64,000 nucleotides of DNA, from the NCBI GenBank assembly GCA_038329865.1, contig JBBQNK010000003.1, positions 1-64,000 of the forward strand, written 5' to 3'. Numbering within the stretch: the first letter of the stretch is position 1; every line of letters begins with the position of its first letter. This DNA comes from JANMES01 sp038329865 (lineage in GTDB: Bacteria; Planctomycetota; Phycisphaerae; Tepidisphaerales; Tepidisphaeraceae). The translations under genes and the position numbers were made by a program. Positions 1-7,766 of the stretch are shown here, piece after piece. The notes below the pieces were generated by a model. It was not told the DNA's origin, ran no database searches, and saw only the letters and a program-made list of their open reading frames with translations.

Positions 1-48
1 TTGGTAGTGTACGCGCCAGTGTACGAGAAGGCAAACAGATACCAAACG

Positions 49-79
49 AAAAAGGACTTGCATGATCGCAAGTCCTTTT
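49..79 (-). terminator. Rho-independent terminator after tRNA-fMet
   Basis: On the minus strand a 12-bp stem (AAAAGGACTTGC with GCAAGTCCTTTT) around a 6-nt loop ends in a T-run, 12 nt after the 3' end of the tRNA. The A/T ends are symmetrical, so it could also work in the other direction. Confidence 0.8.
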
Positions 80-90
80 CCTGCATCGAA

Positions 91-164
<74 letters not shown>

Positions 165-177
165 ATTGAGTGCGTCA

Positions 178-205
178 ATGATATCACCGCCCTCATTCGT
201 GTCAA
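178..205 (-). promoter_or_regulatory. Sigma70-type promoter of tRNA-fMet
   Basis: On the minus strand TTGACA (200-205) and TATCAT (178-183) are 16 bp apart, and the tRNA 5' end follows 13 nt after the -10. It is the best consensus match seen in the window and shows that a housekeeping sigma factor with E. coli-like preference is used. Confidence 0.85.
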
Positions 206-222
206 GCTGAGGCAAGTCGTCG

Positions 223-228
223 TACAAT
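223..228 (+). promoter_or_regulatory. -10 hexamer directly before the xdhC-like start
   Basis: TACAAT ends 6 nt before the GTG at 235. A transcript would start at or beside the start codon, leaving no room for a ribosome binding site. No good -35 is visible 16-18 bp upstream (TGTCAA). Confidence 0.55.
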
Positions 229-234
229 GGCCGC

Positions 235-1242
235 GTGATGTGCGAACTGTTTTCGCAACTTGTATTAGAATCGCGCCGGGGCGGGCGCGTGGCGTTGTGT
301 GTGGTCGTGGGCACGAAAGGGAGCACGCCGCAGGAGCGCGGGGCGAAAATGCTCGTCATGCAGGACGGGCGAACCGTTGGCACGCTGGGCGGCGGGTGTG
401 TCGAGGCGGAAGTTCGGCGCGTCACGCTCGATCTCATTTCTCGCGGCGAATCGCAACTCCTCAACTTCACGCTCGATCACGATTACGGCTGGGATGACGG
501 CCTGATCTGCGGCGGGGTGATGGAAATTCTCGTGCGCGTGATTTCGACACCGGAAGAGGCGGCGGCGTTTGATTCGATCGCGAATGCGATAGCCGAGCAG
601 CGGCTGGAGCGATTGGAACTGGCGTATCCGGCGGGCGACAAAAAATACATCGAAGAGCTCGGCCAGCCGCCGGTGCTTGTGATCGCGGGGGCGGGGCATG
701 TCGGGCAGGCGCTGGCGGCGCTGGCGTCGGCGACCGGCTTCACGGTGGATGTGATCGACGATCGCGCGGATTGCGCGTCGGCGGCGCGGTTCCCCACGGC
801 GCGGCGACTCATGGTCGGCGAAATCGAGCAGGCCCTACGCGATTATCCCGCCAACGATCAGACGTACTTTGTCATCGTCACCCGCGGCCATCGGCACGAC
901 GGGCGAGCGCTCGAGGCGGTCGTCAACTCGTCGGCGCGATACGTGGGGCTAATTGGCTCGAATAGTAAGGTGAAGCAGATCTTCGATGACCTGCATCAAC
1001 GCGGCGTGTCGATGGAAAAGCTGCTGCGGGTGCATGCCCCGATCGGTCTGAACCTGGGCGCAGTGACCGTGCCGGAAATCGCGATCAGCATCGCCGCGCA
1101 GTTGGTGGCCGTGAGGCGCGGCCGCGAGGAGATGACGGCGGACGCGATGAAGATCGAGGAATCGCAGGTACGGCAGTGGTTGGAGCGGCCGCGGGCGGTA
1201 AAGAATTCGGAGATCGATTCTGCCGTGTCGGATCAAGAATGA
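235..1242 (+). CDS. xdhC: XdhC/CoxI family protein
   Basis: 335 residues with the two halves of the XdhC/CoxI family. The N-terminal half has GTKGSTPQERGAKMLV (about 26-41), GGGC (52-55) and ICGG (91-94). The C-terminal Rossmann half starts at GAGHVGQ (about 152). Family members help mature molybdenum hydroxylases such as xanthine dehydrogenase by supplying sulfurated cofactor. No molybdenum enzyme is encoded nearby, so its client must lie elsewhere and the exact role is inferred. Start is GTG at 235 or the adjacent ATG at 238. A TACAAT box 6 nt upstream suggests a leaderless message. Confidence 0.85.
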   Translation: MMCELFSQLVLESRRGGRVALCVVVGTKGSTPQERGAKMLVMQDGRTVGTLGGGCVEAEVRRVTLDLISRGESQLLNFTLDHDYGWDDGLICGGVMEILVRVISTPEEAAAFDSIANAIAEQRLERLELAYPAGDKKYIEELGQPPVLVIAGAGHVGQALAALASATGFTVDVIDDRADCASAARFPTARRLMVGEIEQALRDYPANDQTYFVIVTRGHRHDGRALEAVVNSSARYVGLIGSNSKVKQIFDDLHQRGVSMEKLLRVHAPIGLNLGAVTVPEIAISIAAQLVAVRRGREEMTADAMKIEESQVRQWLERPRAVKNSEIDSAVSDQE

Positions 1243-1264
1243 CAAGTTGTAGCACACGCCTTTC

Positions 1265-1427
1265 GTAGCATGGGCTACCGGCCCATGTCTGCGCAAGTGG
1301 CATGGGCGGCTCGCCCATGGTCTTTGCTCGCAGGCCAAGACACGGGCGGGCCGCCCGTGCCACGTAATTTCAAGCCACACTGTCGCGCTTGATCGCTTTG
1401 AAGACATGGGCTGGTAGCCCACGCGAC
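1265..1427. repeat. Nested inverted-repeat element (families B and A)
   Basis: The outer arms are a hairpin unit built on CATGGGCTACC/GGTAGCCCA at 1265-1289 and, inverted, at 1403-1427. Between them lies a second unrelated pair, 1297-1363, with arms of the form GTGGCATGGGCGG and its inverse GCCCGTGCCAC. Each arm is itself a small palindrome. Family A recurs at 4707, 17458, 38611 and 57444, and family B at 31739. It looks as if one element inserted into another. Confidence 0.8.
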
Positions 1428-1507
1428 GAACTTGCTTGCAGCGCGCCCGTTGCGTGTTAAACTTTCCGGTCGTAATGGGGTCGACGAATTCGGCAATGGA
1501 GTGCCAC

Positions 1508-2170
1508 ATGCCTGGCGAGACGGATCTTCACAAAACGCTCAAGAAAGAAGCCTGCCGCTGGCTGTTTCGCAATGGCTACCGCTGCATCGCGGCGGAGGTG
1601 CGGCTCAAGCCGCTGGGCATTATCGACGCCGTCGGCACAGGCGACTTTCGGCCGTTCATGAATTACCTGGCCGTGCCGCGGGCGGTGTCGCAGGTTTGCT
1701 TCGTGGAGTGCAAAGCCTCGCGCAGCGATTTTCTTCGCGACTTATCCACCGACGGACAGATGAGCTTTTGCATGATGGAGCGCGAGCGCAACCGGCGCAG
1801 CCGCTCGCGCCGCCGCGTGCATCGGCAGACGATCGGCCTGGGGAAATTCGCCAGCTGCCTGCTGCAGCCGATGGCGAACATTCACTACATTCTCGCGCCG
1901 GCTGGCGTGGTGAAGAAGACCGACCTGCCGCCGCGCTGGGGCCTGCTCACGCTCGGCGAAGGCGGCGTGAGCGTCGTCGTGAAAGCATTGTGGCAGGAAA
2001 ACGCCCGCTGCGAATACGTTGAATCCGCGATCGCCCGAACGCTGACCGGCGATATTTACCGGGCAGACGATCGGGCGATCAATTCCGTCAATCGAGAGAT
2101 TTTTTCGCAGCAGGAAGCGCTATCGAAGCGAATTCGTACTATCAAGCCGGTGTTCGTGCCGGCGGATTAA
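1508..2170 (+). CDS. PD-(D/E)XK nuclease-like protein (MmcB-like)
   Basis: 220 residues from ATG 1508, which has GGAG 6 nt upstream; ATG 1496 is an alternative. The N-terminus shows a restriction-endonuclease-like core: E in AAEVRLKPLG, D in IIDAVG, then the E-x-K pair in VCFVECKASRSDFLRD. This resembles the MmcB-type DNA repair proteins of alphaproteobacteria (ECKxSRxDF). The middle carries a basic RRSRSRRRVHR patch that could bind nucleic acid. Function as a nuclease is inferred from the motif only. No partner gene sits beside it. Confidence 0.6.
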   Translation: MPGETDLHKTLKKEACRWLFRNGYRCIAAEVRLKPLGIIDAVGTGDFRPFMNYLAVPRAVSQVCFVECKASRSDFLRDLSTDGQMSFCMMERERNRRSRSRRRVHRQTIGLGKFASCLLQPMANIHYILAPAGVVKKTDLPPRWGLLTLGEGGVSVVVKALWQENARCEYVESAIARTLTGDIYRADDRAINSVNREIFSQQEALSKRIRTIKPVFVPAD

Positions 2171-2221
2171 ATTCGTCTTCCGATGCATCGGCGTCTCGCT
2201 GCTCTGGCGAGTTCATGAAGG

Positions 2222-2328
2222 AGCAGAGTTCGCGAAGGCGCGAAGAACGCAAAGTTGCCGCGAAGATTTTAATTGGTCTATCTCCTTCGCGATTTCTTCG
2301 TGCTCTTCTCGTCTTCGCGAACTCTGCT
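2222..2328. repeat. Inverted-repeat element (family K)
   Basis: Arms AGCAGAGTTCGCGAAG (2222-2237) and CTTCGCGAACTCTGCT (2313-2328) are perfect inverse copies. They flank about 75 bp rich in GCGAAG/CTTCGC words. The element fills the space between two convergent genes. Confidence 0.75.
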
Positions 2329-2395
2329 GTTGTTTCCAACCGCGCAGCCGGCGCGCGTATGACAAATTCAGATTGAATTGCTGCCTGAAGGTCAT

Positions 2396-2836
2396 TCACG
2401 CGGCGACATCGTAGTAGTGGCGCTGTGCTTCAGCGATCTCCGCGCTCTCCGCCACTACAAACTTCAACTCGCGACCGATGTGCTGCGTCAATTCCGCCGT
2501 CAGTTCCTTACTCGGCGCACGATCGATCGCCAGAAGCAGCTGATTCTCGAACATCCGCATCGGCATCACGCCGTACTGCTCGGCCAGCTGTTTCGGCACG
2601 ATCGCGACCACGCGCGAATCAACGCCGATCTTCGTCAGATTCACTTTCGGCGAGTGATGCCCCAACTGATCGAACCACGCCCGCCACAAATCTTCCGGCT
2701 GGCACAGGCCCCACTGCAACGCGATCTGCCCGAACGGCCGGCGGTTTGAAACCTGCTCCGCCAGGATCTCCTGCACGTCGTGCGAGCTCAAATTCGTCTG
2801 TTGCGACAACAATTCTCCAATGCGTGTCTGCGACAT
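2396..2836 (-). CDS. Stand-alone MshEN-domain protein
   Basis: 146 residues. The sequence pattern (RIGELLSQQ..., FGQIALQWGLCQPEDLWRAW, then VVAIVPKQLAEQYGVMPM) matches the N-terminal domain of GspE/PilB-type secretion ATPases (MshEN, T2SSE_N). In MshE this domain binds cyclic di-GMP. Here there is no ATPase domain behind it, so it is probably a small adaptor or c-di-GMP sensor; that role is inference. AGGAAGAGGG precedes the ATG at good spacing. No pilus or secretion genes are adjacent, though a PilZ protein is encoded at 61184. Confidence 0.7.
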   Translation of the reverse strand: MSQTRIGELLSQQTNLSSHDVQEILAEQVSNRRPFGQIALQWGLCQPEDLWRAWFDQLGHHSPKVNLTKIGVDSRVVAIVPKQLAEQYGVMPMRMFENQLLLAIDRAPSKELTAELTQHIGRELKFVVAESAEIAEAQRHYYDVAA

Positions 2837-3007
2837 ATTCTTACCCTCTTCCTTTTCTTCCCGCGGCGAACCGCGTTACTCTGCCCGGGAAGAATCTACG
2901 ATTCAATTTCTAAGCAAGCAAAGATTTCATTCCCGGCAACGAACCCCATAATGTGTTGAAAGAATTGCTACGATAGAGTGAGTCAAAATGTTCTGGATAT
3001 AGGGTTT

Positions 3008-3772
3008 ATGCGTATTGTCAGCTACAACATCCTCGACGGCGGCGAAGGCAGGGCCGATCCACTGGCGGAAGTGATCGAGGCGCAGCGCCCGGACGTGGTG
3101 GTGCTCGTAGAGGCCGATAATGTTTCCGTCGTGGAGCGCATCGCCGGTCGATCCAAAATGGATTTCATCATCGGCCAGGGGCCGAAGCGCGCCGGCGCGA
3201 TTTTGAGCCGGTGGACGATCACTTCATCGATCAATCACGCGTTACTAACCGACGTGCCGTTCAGTGCATTCCTTGAAGCGAACGTGATCGACCCGAAAGG
3301 CTTTGAGTGGCCGATCTTCGCCGTGCACCTGCATCCGCGCGCGTCGGAAGAGGCGGAGCAGATTCGCGAGAAGCAGCTGGCGGTTCTGCTGCCTCGGTTG
3401 CAGCCGCTGCGGGCGGCGCGTCGGCCGCACGTCATCGCGGGCGATTTCAACGCCAATGCCCCGCGCCAGCAGATCGATCCGGAGCGATGCAAGCCGCGCA
3501 CGAAGGAAGAATGGCACGCCAATGGAGGGAAGATTCCCCGCCGCGCGATTCAGGCGATGCTCGACGCCGGTTACGTCGACACGCTGCACGCCGTGAACGG
3601 GCCGGTGGCGGATCGCATGGTTTCGTTCACCACGCAATTTCCCGAGCAGCGGGTTGATTACATTTTTACGCACGGGCTTGAACTGTCGCGCATCAAGTCC
3701 GCCTGGATCGAGCACGATCGCCTCGCCAAATACGCCAGCGACCATTTTCCCGTCGGCGTGGAGATAGAATAG
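3008..3772 (+). CDS. Endonuclease/exonuclease/phosphatase family protein
   Basis: 254 residues starting MRIVSYNILDGG. It contains the ordered EEP motifs: N and E (VLVEADN), AVHLHP, IAGDFNANAP, RVDYIFTHG and the final SDHFPVGVEI with catalytic Asp-His. The fold hydrolyses phosphodiesters in nucleic acids or phospholipids/sugar phosphates; the substrate cannot be read here. GTG at 2978 would add 10 residues, but ATG 3008 lies on AGGG and matches the usual family start. The stop is 2 nt before the next gene, so the two are probably co-transcribed. Confidence 0.8.
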   Translation: MRIVSYNILDGGEGRADPLAEVIEAQRPDVVVLVEADNVSVVERIAGRSKMDFIIGQGPKRAGAILSRWTITSSINHALLTDVPFSAFLEANVIDPKGFEWPIFAVHLHPRASEEAEQIREKQLAVLLPRLQPLRAARRPHVIAGDFNANAPRQQIDPERCKPRTKEEWHANGGKIPRRAIQAMLDAGYVDTLHAVNGPVADRMVSFTTQFPEQRVDYIFTHGLELSRIKSAWIEHDRLAKYASDHFPVGVEIE

Positions 3773-3774
3773 TC

Positions 3775-4692
3775 GTGTCTCACAAGTGGCGCAATTTCGC
3801 GGACTGGGCTAAGAAGCGCGACGTTGCGCTGCGCATCGCCGACCAGCTCGGCCGCGGGCGCGGGCGGGTTCGGTTTCTCGATCGCCTCGTCAGGCCGACC
3901 GCGTCGCAGTACGTGCCGAAGCTTGAAGGATGGGCGGATCGTGGCCTCTCCGCCGTCTGGCTCGGCCATGCGACGGTGCTGCTCCGCATCGGCGGAAAAA
4001 CGATTCTGACCGATCCGGTGCTTTCCACGCGCGTCGGCCTGGGCTTCGGCATCATCACCGGCGGCCCGGCGCGGATGACCAGGCCGCCGCTCTCGTTCAA
4101 AAAACTTCCGCCAATCGATCTGATACTTCTCTCGCACGCGCACTTCGATCACCTCGATCGCCCCACGCTAGGCCGGCTGAACAAACGCATCCCCGTCGTC
4201 ACCGCCATGCAGACGAGCGATCTGATTCGCGATCTCGGCTACCGCACGATTCACGAGATCGGCTGGAGCGAGACGATCGATCTGCTCGGCCTGAAGATCA
4301 CCGGCCGGCAGGTGGCGCACTGGGGCGCCCGAACCTTCCTCGACAAGCACCGCGGCTACAACGCGTATCTGATGGAATCAGCAAAGCACCGCGTTTTGTA
4401 CGGCGGCGATACCGCGTACTACGAGGGCTTCCGCGACATCGGCCCTGTCGATCTCGCCATCCTCGGCATCGGCGCGTACAACCCGTACCTGGCCGCCCAC
4501 GCCACGCCCGAGCAGGCGTGGGCGATGGCCCAGCACATGCCGGCCGAGTACGTGCTGCCGATTCATCACAGCACGTTCAAGCTGAGCTACGAGCCGATCG
4601 ACGAGCCGCTGCAGAGAATGATCGCCGCCGCCGGCCCGCAGGCGGATCGGCTGGTGTGCAAGCACATCGGGCAGGAATGGAAAATGAAGTAG
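3775..4692 (+). CDS. MBL-fold metal-dependent hydrolase (NAPE-PLD/UlaG-like)
   Basis: 305 residues with a GTG start just after the previous stop. Metal motifs of the metallo-beta-lactamase superfamily are intact: WLGHATVLL, TDPVLS, SHAHFDHLD (HxHxDH), GGDTAYYEGF and a late HHSTF. The pattern places it with NAPE-hydrolysing phospholipase D / UlaG-like lactonases, which cut phosphodiester or lactone bonds. It lacks a signal peptide, so it should be cytoplasmic. Coupling to an EEP phosphodiesterase suggests both act on related phospho-compounds, which is inference. Confidence 0.8.
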   Translation: MSHKWRNFADWAKKRDVALRIADQLGRGRGRVRFLDRLVRPTASQYVPKLEGWADRGLSAVWLGHATVLLRIGGKTILTDPVLSTRVGLGFGIITGGPARMTRPPLSFKKLPPIDLILLSHAHFDHLDRPTLGRLNKRIPVVTAMQTSDLIRDLGYRTIHEIGWSETIDLLGLKITGRQVAHWGARTFLDKHRGYNAYLMESAKHRVLYGGDTAYYEGFRDIGPVDLAILGIGAYNPYLAAHATPEQAWAMAQHMPAEYVLPIHHSTFKLSYEPIDEPLQRMIAAAGPQADRLVCKHIGQEWKMK

Positions 4693-4706
4693 CGGTACGA
4701 TCTGAA

Positions 4707-4773
4707 GTGGCATGGGCGGCCCGCCCAGGGTCTTCGCTGGTGAACCAAGACATGGGCGAGCCGCCCGTGCCAC
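4707..4773. repeat. Inverted-repeat element (family A)
   Basis: Left arm GTGGCATGGGCGGCCCGCCC and right arm GGGCGAGCCGCCCGTGCCAC flank a spacer of about 27 bp. It is the same unit as 1297-1363 and lies immediately after the MBL hydrolase. Confidence 0.85.
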
Positions 4774-4800
4774 GGCGGAATGATCGACGACGCAACCTGA

Positions 4801-4806
4801 TACGAT
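4801..4806 (+). promoter_or_regulatory. -10 hexamer directly before dgkA
   Basis: TACGAT ends exactly 6 nt before the dgkA ATG, as at xdhC, folK, leuS and the SAM hydroxide adenosyltransferase. No convincing -35 is visible. Confidence 0.45.
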
Positions 4807-4812
4807 GACCCA

Positions 4813-5181
4813 ATGCGAATGCTCCGCAACTTAATCCGATCGTTCGGCTACGCATTGGAAGGCGTCTTCTACACGCTCGGCACGCAGCGGAACGCGCGGA
4901 TCGAAGTAGTGATCGGCATCGCAGTAGCTATCGTCGCCGGTTGGCTGCGCGTGAGCCGCGGGGAGTGGGCGATCCTGCTTCTGACCATCGCCGCGGTGCT
5001 GACGGCCGAGACGTTCAACACGTCGATCGAGCGAATGGTCGACCTGCTCTCGCCGGATCGCCGCGACGAAGCCAAGCACGCCAAAGACGCTGCGGCCGGT
5101 GCGGTGCTGATCGTCTCCATCGCGGCGGCGGTGGTGGGGTTCGTGATCCTGGGCCCGGCCTTGTGGCGAAGGCTGTTTTAA
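4813..5181 (+). CDS. dgkA: Diacylglycerol kinase / undecaprenol kinase
   Basis: 122 residues, the usual size of this small integral membrane kinase. Three membrane helices are visible (about 33-47, 52-68, 96-115). The signature is ETFNTSIERMVDLLS followed by AKHAKDAAAGAVLI, which holds the catalytic Glu/Asn and ATP-binding residues. It phosphorylates diacylglycerol or undecaprenol to recycle lipid carriers for envelope synthesis. Gram-positive-type members are undecaprenol kinases, and the sequence alone does not decide between the two. Confidence 0.88.
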   Translation: MRMLRNLIRSFGYALEGVFYTLGTQRNARIEVVIGIAVAIVAGWLRVSRGEWAILLLTIAAVLTAETFNTSIERMVDLLSPDRRDEAKHAKDAAAGAVLIVSIAAAVVGFVILGPALWRRLF

Positions 5182-5199
5182 TTTCAGCGAGATTCCCTC

Positions 5200-5228
5200 C
5201 GTCGGACGGGCGGCCCGCCCGTGCGACG
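5200..5228. repeat. Single palindromic unit of family A
   Basis: CGTCGGACGGGCGG and its inverse CCGCCCGTGCGACG share the central bases and form one hairpin. This is a solitary arm of the paired element seen elsewhere. It lies after dgkA and may act as its terminator, but no T-run follows. Confidence 0.65.
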
Positions 5229-5390
5229 GATTTTCAAAAACATTTTTCAGAATGTTCTTGACATATGTTCGCTATGTGTTAGGTTCGCACTTTCGTGGAA
5301 ATTCTCATCGTTCTTTGACAACCGAACAATGGCTATCAAGAGCTGAGAGGGTCGCAATCGGGGAGATTTCAGGAGGTTTTTTGTCAGTGC

Positions 5391-5439
5391 GGGGGCGCTT
5401 AGGGGGCGCTTTGGGGTTGGTTTGGGGGCGCCGTAGGGG
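5391..5439 (+). other. G-quadruplex-capable G-tract cluster
   Basis: Five runs of four or five G (5391, 5402, 5413, 5424, 5436) are spaced 6-7 nt apart, three of them in repeats of GGGGCGCTT. This exceeds the usual G3+N1-7 rule for a G-quadruplex. The cluster is on the plus strand, downstream of the convergent ends of dgkA and recG. Confidence 0.55.
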
Positions 5440-5528
5440 CGCTTTTGTTGCACAGCATTTCGGCGTAACGCATGGCCGGACAAGTGAATGTCATTGTGCA
5501 AACCGTGCCGGCGGGATTTTTTTCCGCG

Positions 5529-7604
5529 TCAGCCCACTTGGGCAAGCTGCAGTGAATCGCCGAACTGCTTGGTCAGCGCCCGCCGAAGTGGAACGTGCTC
5601 GCGGAGTTTTAGATCCGGATCGTTCTGCAAAATCGCGAGCGCGTCGTCCTTCGCGGTTTGCAGAAGTTCGATCTCGGCGGTGATGTCGGCGAGTTTGAAT
5701 TCCGGCAGGCCGTGCTGGCGCGTGCCGAAGAACTCGCCGGGGCCGCGGAGTTTCAGATCCATCTCGGCGATGGCGAATCCGTCGGTGGAATCGCAGATGG
5801 CGGTGAGGCGGGCTTGTGCGGTTTCGCTGGTGGCGTCGGAGATCAGCACGCAGTGCGACGGTTCGCTCCCGCGGCCGACACGCCCTCGCAGCTGGTGCAG
5901 TTGCGACAGGCCGAACCGGTCGGCGTCGTCAATCACGATCACCGTGGCCGTCGGCACGTCGATGCCGACTTCGATGACCGTCGTGACGATCAGCACGTCG
6001 AGCTTGCGATCGCGGAAGGCGAGCATCGTCGATTGCTTTTCCTCGGCCGACATCTGGCCGTGGAGCATCGCCAGTCGCAGGCCGCTCAACGGGCCGTGGC
6101 TGAGGCGCTCGAATTCCTTGAGCACCGATTTGCTCTCCTCCACGCCGTCGTCGTCGATCTGCGGGAGCACGATGTAGCTCTGCATGCCGCGGCCGGCTTC
6201 GTCGCGAATGAGATCGTACGCTTTGCCTGCTTGTGTAGATTTCAGCCAGCGCGAATGAATCGGTTGCCGGCCGGGCGGGAGCTCGTCGATCACGCTCACA
6301 TCGAAGTCGGCGAAGTACGAGAGCGCGAGCGTGCGCGGGATCGGCGTTGCGGTCATCACCAGGTAGTGCGGCGAGAGTCCCTTGCCCTTCAGCACGGCCC
6401 GCTGGTTCACGCCGAGGCGGTGCTGCTCATCGACGACGACCAGGCCGAGGTTGGCGAAATCGATGTCTTTCTGGATCAGCGCCTGCGTGCCGACGGCGAG
6501 GTGGATTTCTCCGTCGCTCAATCGCTTGAGCATCGTTTTCCGCGAGGCCTTCTTAGTTCGGCCGGTGAACAGCTCGATGTTCACTTTCGATTCCGCCAGT
6601 GCCCGGCTGAGTGTGAGAAAATGCTGCTCGGCCAGCACTTCGGTCGGCGCGAGAATCGCCGCCTGCATGCGGTTGGCGACGGCGAGCAGCATCGCGTAGA
6701 GCGCGACGGCCGTCTTGCCGCTGCCGACGTCGCCTTGCAGCAGGCGGTTCATCGGTTGGCCGCTGCGGAGATCCTTGGCGATTTCCCACACGGCGTTTTG
6801 CTGGGCGGGCGTGAAGGTGAACGGGAATCGGCCGCGGATGCGTTCGTCGAGCGTTTTGTCCAGCCGCAGCACCGGCGCGGTGAGCCGGCCTTGGCGAAGT
6901 CGCTTGCTGATGCCGAGGCCGAGTTGCATGAGCATCAGCTCGTCGTACATCAGCCGTCGCCGCGCGGCTTGTGCTTCGGTGAGATTCCGCGGCAAGTGAA
7001 TCTGCTCGTACGCGTTGCTTCGACCGATCATGCCGCGGCGGCGGAGCAGGTCGGGCGAGAACCATTCGTCGATGCCTGCGAGCAGCGGTGGGAGCTCGGT
7101 GCGAACGAGTTTTTCGATCGTCTCGCTTGGCAGTTTCAGCGTGGCCGGGTAGATCGCGCGGAATTTGGATTCGTCAACGGTTTTGGTTTCCGGATCGACG
7201 AGTTCCCACTTCGCCTGCGACATCTGCGGCAGGCCGCGGAAGTTTTTCACGTTGCCCTGCACGCGGATCGATTCGCCGGGATGAATGCGGTTGCGCAGCC
7301 ACGCGCCGCCGAACCAGACGAGCGAGAGCTGGCCGGTGCCGTCGTCGATCGTCGCTTCGAACCGCGCTCGGCCGTGCGAGATGTAGTCGACCGCGACGAC
7401 TTCGCCGCGGGCGAACTGGATCTGGTCGTGCACGAGGTCGGCGATCTTCTTTTCGCCGGACTCGTACTGGTACGTGCGCGGGAAATACTCGAGCAGATCG
7501 CCGAGTGTGTGGAGGTTGAGATCAGCGAGTGCCTTGGCGCGAGTAGGCCCGACGCCGGGGATGGCGTTGAGGGGGGAATTGAGGTTGCGCGCGTCAGTGG
7601 GAAT
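5529..7604 (-). CDS. recG: ATP-dependent DNA helicase RecG
   Basis: Branch-migrating helicase for stalled forks and Holliday junctions. In order it has an N-terminal AIPGVGPTRAKAL wedge domain with OB fold, Walker A GDVGSGKT, DEQH in VVVDEQHRLGV, TATPIPRT, HGQMSAEEK and the RGRVGRG arginine motif. The frame stays open to 7736, but the extra N-terminus is encoded by an inverted repeat (7684-7732) and does not look like RecG. Counting from ATT at 7604 gives 691 residues, the normal RecG length. That ATT lies 7 nt after a TACAAC -10 which has TTGCTC 17 bp upstream. TTG 7640 (703 residues) is the conventional alternative. Confidence 0.9.
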   Translation of the reverse strand: MPTDARNLNSPLNAIPGVGPTRAKALADLNLHTLGDLLEYFPRTYQYESGEKKIADLVHDQIQFARGEVVAVDYISHGRARFEATIDDGTGQLSLVWFGGAWLRNRIHPGESIRVQGNVKNFRGLPQMSQAKWELVDPETKTVDESKFRAIYPATLKLPSETIEKLVRTELPPLLAGIDEWFSPDLLRRRGMIGRSNAYEQIHLPRNLTEAQAARRRLMYDELMLMQLGLGISKRLRQGRLTAPVLRLDKTLDERIRGRFPFTFTPAQQNAVWEIAKDLRSGQPMNRLLQGDVGSGKTAVALYAMLLAVANRMQAAILAPTEVLAEQHFLTLSRALAESKVNIELFTGRTKKASRKTMLKRLSDGEIHLAVGTQALIQKDIDFANLGLVVVDEQHRLGVNQRAVLKGKGLSPHYLVMTATPIPRTLALSYFADFDVSVIDELPPGRQPIHSRWLKSTQAGKAYDLIRDEAGRGMQSYIVLPQIDDDGVEESKSVLKEFERLSHGPLSGLRLAMLHGQMSAEEKQSTMLAFRDRKLDVLIVTTVIEVGIDVPTATVIVIDDADRFGLSQLHQLRGRVGRGSEPSHCVLISDATSETAQARLTAICDSTDGFAIAEMDLKLRGPGEFFGTRQHGLPEFKLADITAEIELLQTAKDDALAILQNDPDLKLREHVPLRRALTKQFGDSLQLAQVG

Positions 7605-7611
7605 GTGCGAA

Positions 7612-7640
7612 GTTGTAAAGCGCGAAAGGAGATGGAGCAA
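7612..7640 (-). promoter_or_regulatory. Putative recG promoter inside the open frame
   Basis: On the minus strand TTGCTC (7635-7640) and TACAAC (7612-7617) are 17 bp apart. Transcription would begin about at 7604, so any start codon upstream of this point could not be used from this promoter. Confidence 0.45.
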
Positions 7641-7683
7641 ATGGAACGTGCGTTTCGTTGAATCAATTTGTTCAGTGGCGTGG

Positions 7684-7732
7684 CTCGCTTCAGCGGGCCC
7701 AGAAAAAGCTTGCCCCGCTGAAGCGGGGCGGA
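7684..7732. repeat. Inverted-repeat element (family I)
   Basis: CGCTTCAGCGGG at the left and GCCCCGCTGAAGCGGGGC at the right are inverse copies around an A-rich spacer. A related unit lies inside addA (33521-33543). The element is upstream of recG and extends its open frame by chance. Confidence 0.65.
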
Positions 7733-7766
7733 CCAATGAAGAAAAATGTTCCGGGTCGAGTCGTCA

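Larger units (their letters stand above)
5182..5528. other. Gene-free stretch between dgkA and recG
   Basis: About 350 bp between convergent genes. It holds a single family A unit (5200-5228), a promoter-like TTGACATATGTTCG patch near 5258-5272 containing the ACATATGT palindrome, a strong AGGAGG at 5371-5376 with no recognisable reading frame after it, and a run of G-tracts (5391-5439). No gene is recognised. Confidence 0.5.

Noticed and set aside
5658..7661. 667-codon open frame on the plus strand opposite recG
   Set aside because: It is a high-GC shadow of recG, with His/Arg/Ala-rich sequence and no domain; recG on the other strand has all helicase motifs.
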